Assembly: GCA_003562535.1 (NCBI GenBank)
Contig: PWUP01000299.1
Coordinates: forward strand, 1-6,849
Direction: 5' to 3'
DNA: 6,849 nucleotides
From: Gammaproteobacteria bacterium
GTDB taxonomy: Bacteria > Pseudomonadota > Gammaproteobacteria > Competibacterales > Competibacteraceae
Shown here: piece after piece, positions 6,471-6,849 of the stretch
Position numbering within the stretch: position 1 is the stretch's first letter
Layout: the number at the start of each line of letters is the position of its first letter
Position numbers and translations under genes: made by a program
The notes under the pieces: model-generated
The model's database searches: none
What the model saw: only the letters and a program-made list of their open reading frames with translations
Told to the model about the DNA's origin: nothing

Positions 6471-6546
6471 GGCCAGGTAGCTCAGTTGGTAGAGCAGGGG
6501 ACTGAAAATCCCCGTGTCGGCAGTTCGATTCTGTCCCTGGCCACCA
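6471..6546 (+). tRNA. tRNA-Phe (anticodon GAA)
   Basis: A 76-base cloverleaf with all stems paired: acceptor GGCCAGG with CCTGGCC (7 bp), D stem GCTC with GAGC around an 8-base AGTTGGTA loop, anticodon stem GGGGA with TCCCC, variable loop GTGTC, and T stem GGCAG with CTGTC (one G-U pair) around TTCGATT. The loop CTGAAAA puts GAA at 6504-6506, which reads UUC/UUU phenylalanine codons. The discriminator is A and the CCA end is encoded. A promoter lies just upstream. tRNA 3' ends of this kind are common integration targets, relevant because a restriction gene begins 35 bases further on. Confidence 0.97.
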
Positions 6547-6568
6547 TGAAATCAAATAGTTGTGCTGG

Positions 6569-6574
6569 TTTTTT
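6569..6574 (+). terminator. T-run after tRNA-Phe, weak terminator candidate
   Basis: Six T residues lie 22 bases after the tRNA CCA end and before the stop of the opposing restriction gene. I cannot draw a stable hairpin directly before them, so termination here is only a guess from position. Confidence 0.22.
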
Positions 6575-6581
6575 CGGTAGC

Positions 6582-6849
6582 CTATTTTCTGGTCTTCCAG
6601 TCATTGAGCTTATTGGGTAATTCAGTGGGATCGTTGACGACGACATAATACCATGCCCCCCAATCCCCCGCTGTATTGACGGCACTGACCCAACGCTCGG
6701 CGGCCTTGGCTTTGCTATCGGCATCATCCGTATATTGGCCTTTCAGTTCAATAATTAATGTCAAGCCAATATCCAGTTCGGCGATAAAGTCAGGGATGTA
6801 GTTCGCCGCCATGCCATTGTGGCGATACGGGATGGTAAACCCCAAATGC
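6582..6849 (-). CDS. C-terminal end of a type III-like restriction endonuclease subunit R (partial)
   Basis: About 88 residues are visible and the frame is open at the right edge, so this is only the tail of a larger gene. Counting from the leucine codon at 6843-6845, the sequence reads GFTIPYRHNG, then YIPDF (Asp19), LTLIIELKG (Glu33, Lys35), SKAKAAERWVSAVN and GAWYYVVVNDP. The PD...ExK arrangement is the nuclease core seen at the C-terminus of type III and related helicase-type restriction subunits, which cut DNA after ATP-dependent movement. The rest of the gene should hold a DEAD/DEAH-type helicase domain, and a methyltransferase should lie beyond; neither is in view. It faces the tRNA tail to tail with 35 bases between. 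The apparent TTG start at 6845 is not real, since the family homology continues upstream of it. A stand-alone nuclease fragment remains possible. Confidence 0.75.
   Translation of the reverse strand, partial: HLGFTIPYRHNGMAANYIPDFIAELDIGLTLIIELKGQYTDDADSKAKAAERWVSAVNTAGDWGAWYYVVVNDPTELPNKLNDWKTRK

Noticed and set aside
6482..6727. 81-residue minus-strand frame ending RDRIELPTRGFSVPC
   Set aside because: Its C-terminal part is the antisense translation of tRNA-Phe, a well-known false protein in databases, and the rest overlaps the restriction gene in another frame.
1..6849. CRISPR array, insertion sequence or replication origin
   Set aside because: No regularly spaced direct repeats, transposase-like frame with terminal repeats, or DnaA-box cluster was seen on reading either strand.

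Overview
The window reads as ordinary chromosomal DNA of a gammaproteobacterium. The evidence is the mutY-yggX gene pair with a 4-base overlap, MutY and YggX sequences close to the enterobacterial pattern, a YeeZ-like atypical SDR, a cytochrome c4-like protein and a tRNA-Phe with encoded CCA. The species cannot be fixed from these data. A respiratory, possibly chemolithotrophic or phototrophic, lineage is only an inference from the ETF, TrpB2 and c4 genes. Genes are packed tightly and no gap exceeds 100 bases, so there is no long gene-free stretch.

Left part (1-3431, + strand): the 3' portion of the electron transfer flavoprotein alpha gene (etfA), whose start lies off the left edge, is followed after 3 bases by a complete TrpB2-type tryptophan synthase beta chain. 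After a 50-base gap comes a 398-residue protein with a CheY-like receiver domain, a long Pro/Glu/Ala linker, a helical region and a C-terminal hydrophobic segment. This is the least conventional protein in the window.

Middle (3432-5043, - strand): a short convergent gap with a hairpin, then a periplasmic dihaem c4-like cytochrome, then an NAD(P)-binding YeeZ-like protein. The 77 bases upstream of the cytochrome carry a perfect 7+7 inverted repeat, a candidate operator.

Right part (5044-6849): mutY, divergent from the YeeZ-like gene and probably starting at a TTG, is followed by yggX. MutY removes adenine mispaired with 8-oxoguanine and YggX protects iron-sulfur proteins from oxidation, so the pair has a coherent oxidative-damage theme; MutY itself carries a 4Fe-4S cluster. 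A good sigma70-like promoter then precedes tRNA-Phe(GAA). Only 35 bases past the tRNA, on the opposite strand, lies the C-terminal end of a type III-like restriction endonuclease subunit with a PD...ExK nuclease motif, running off the right edge. That is a plausible edge of an accessory region inserted beside the tRNA, but no integrase or att repeat is visible.

I found no convincing wholly new system. The most interesting items are the membrane-anchored receiver protein and the tRNA/restriction-gene junction.
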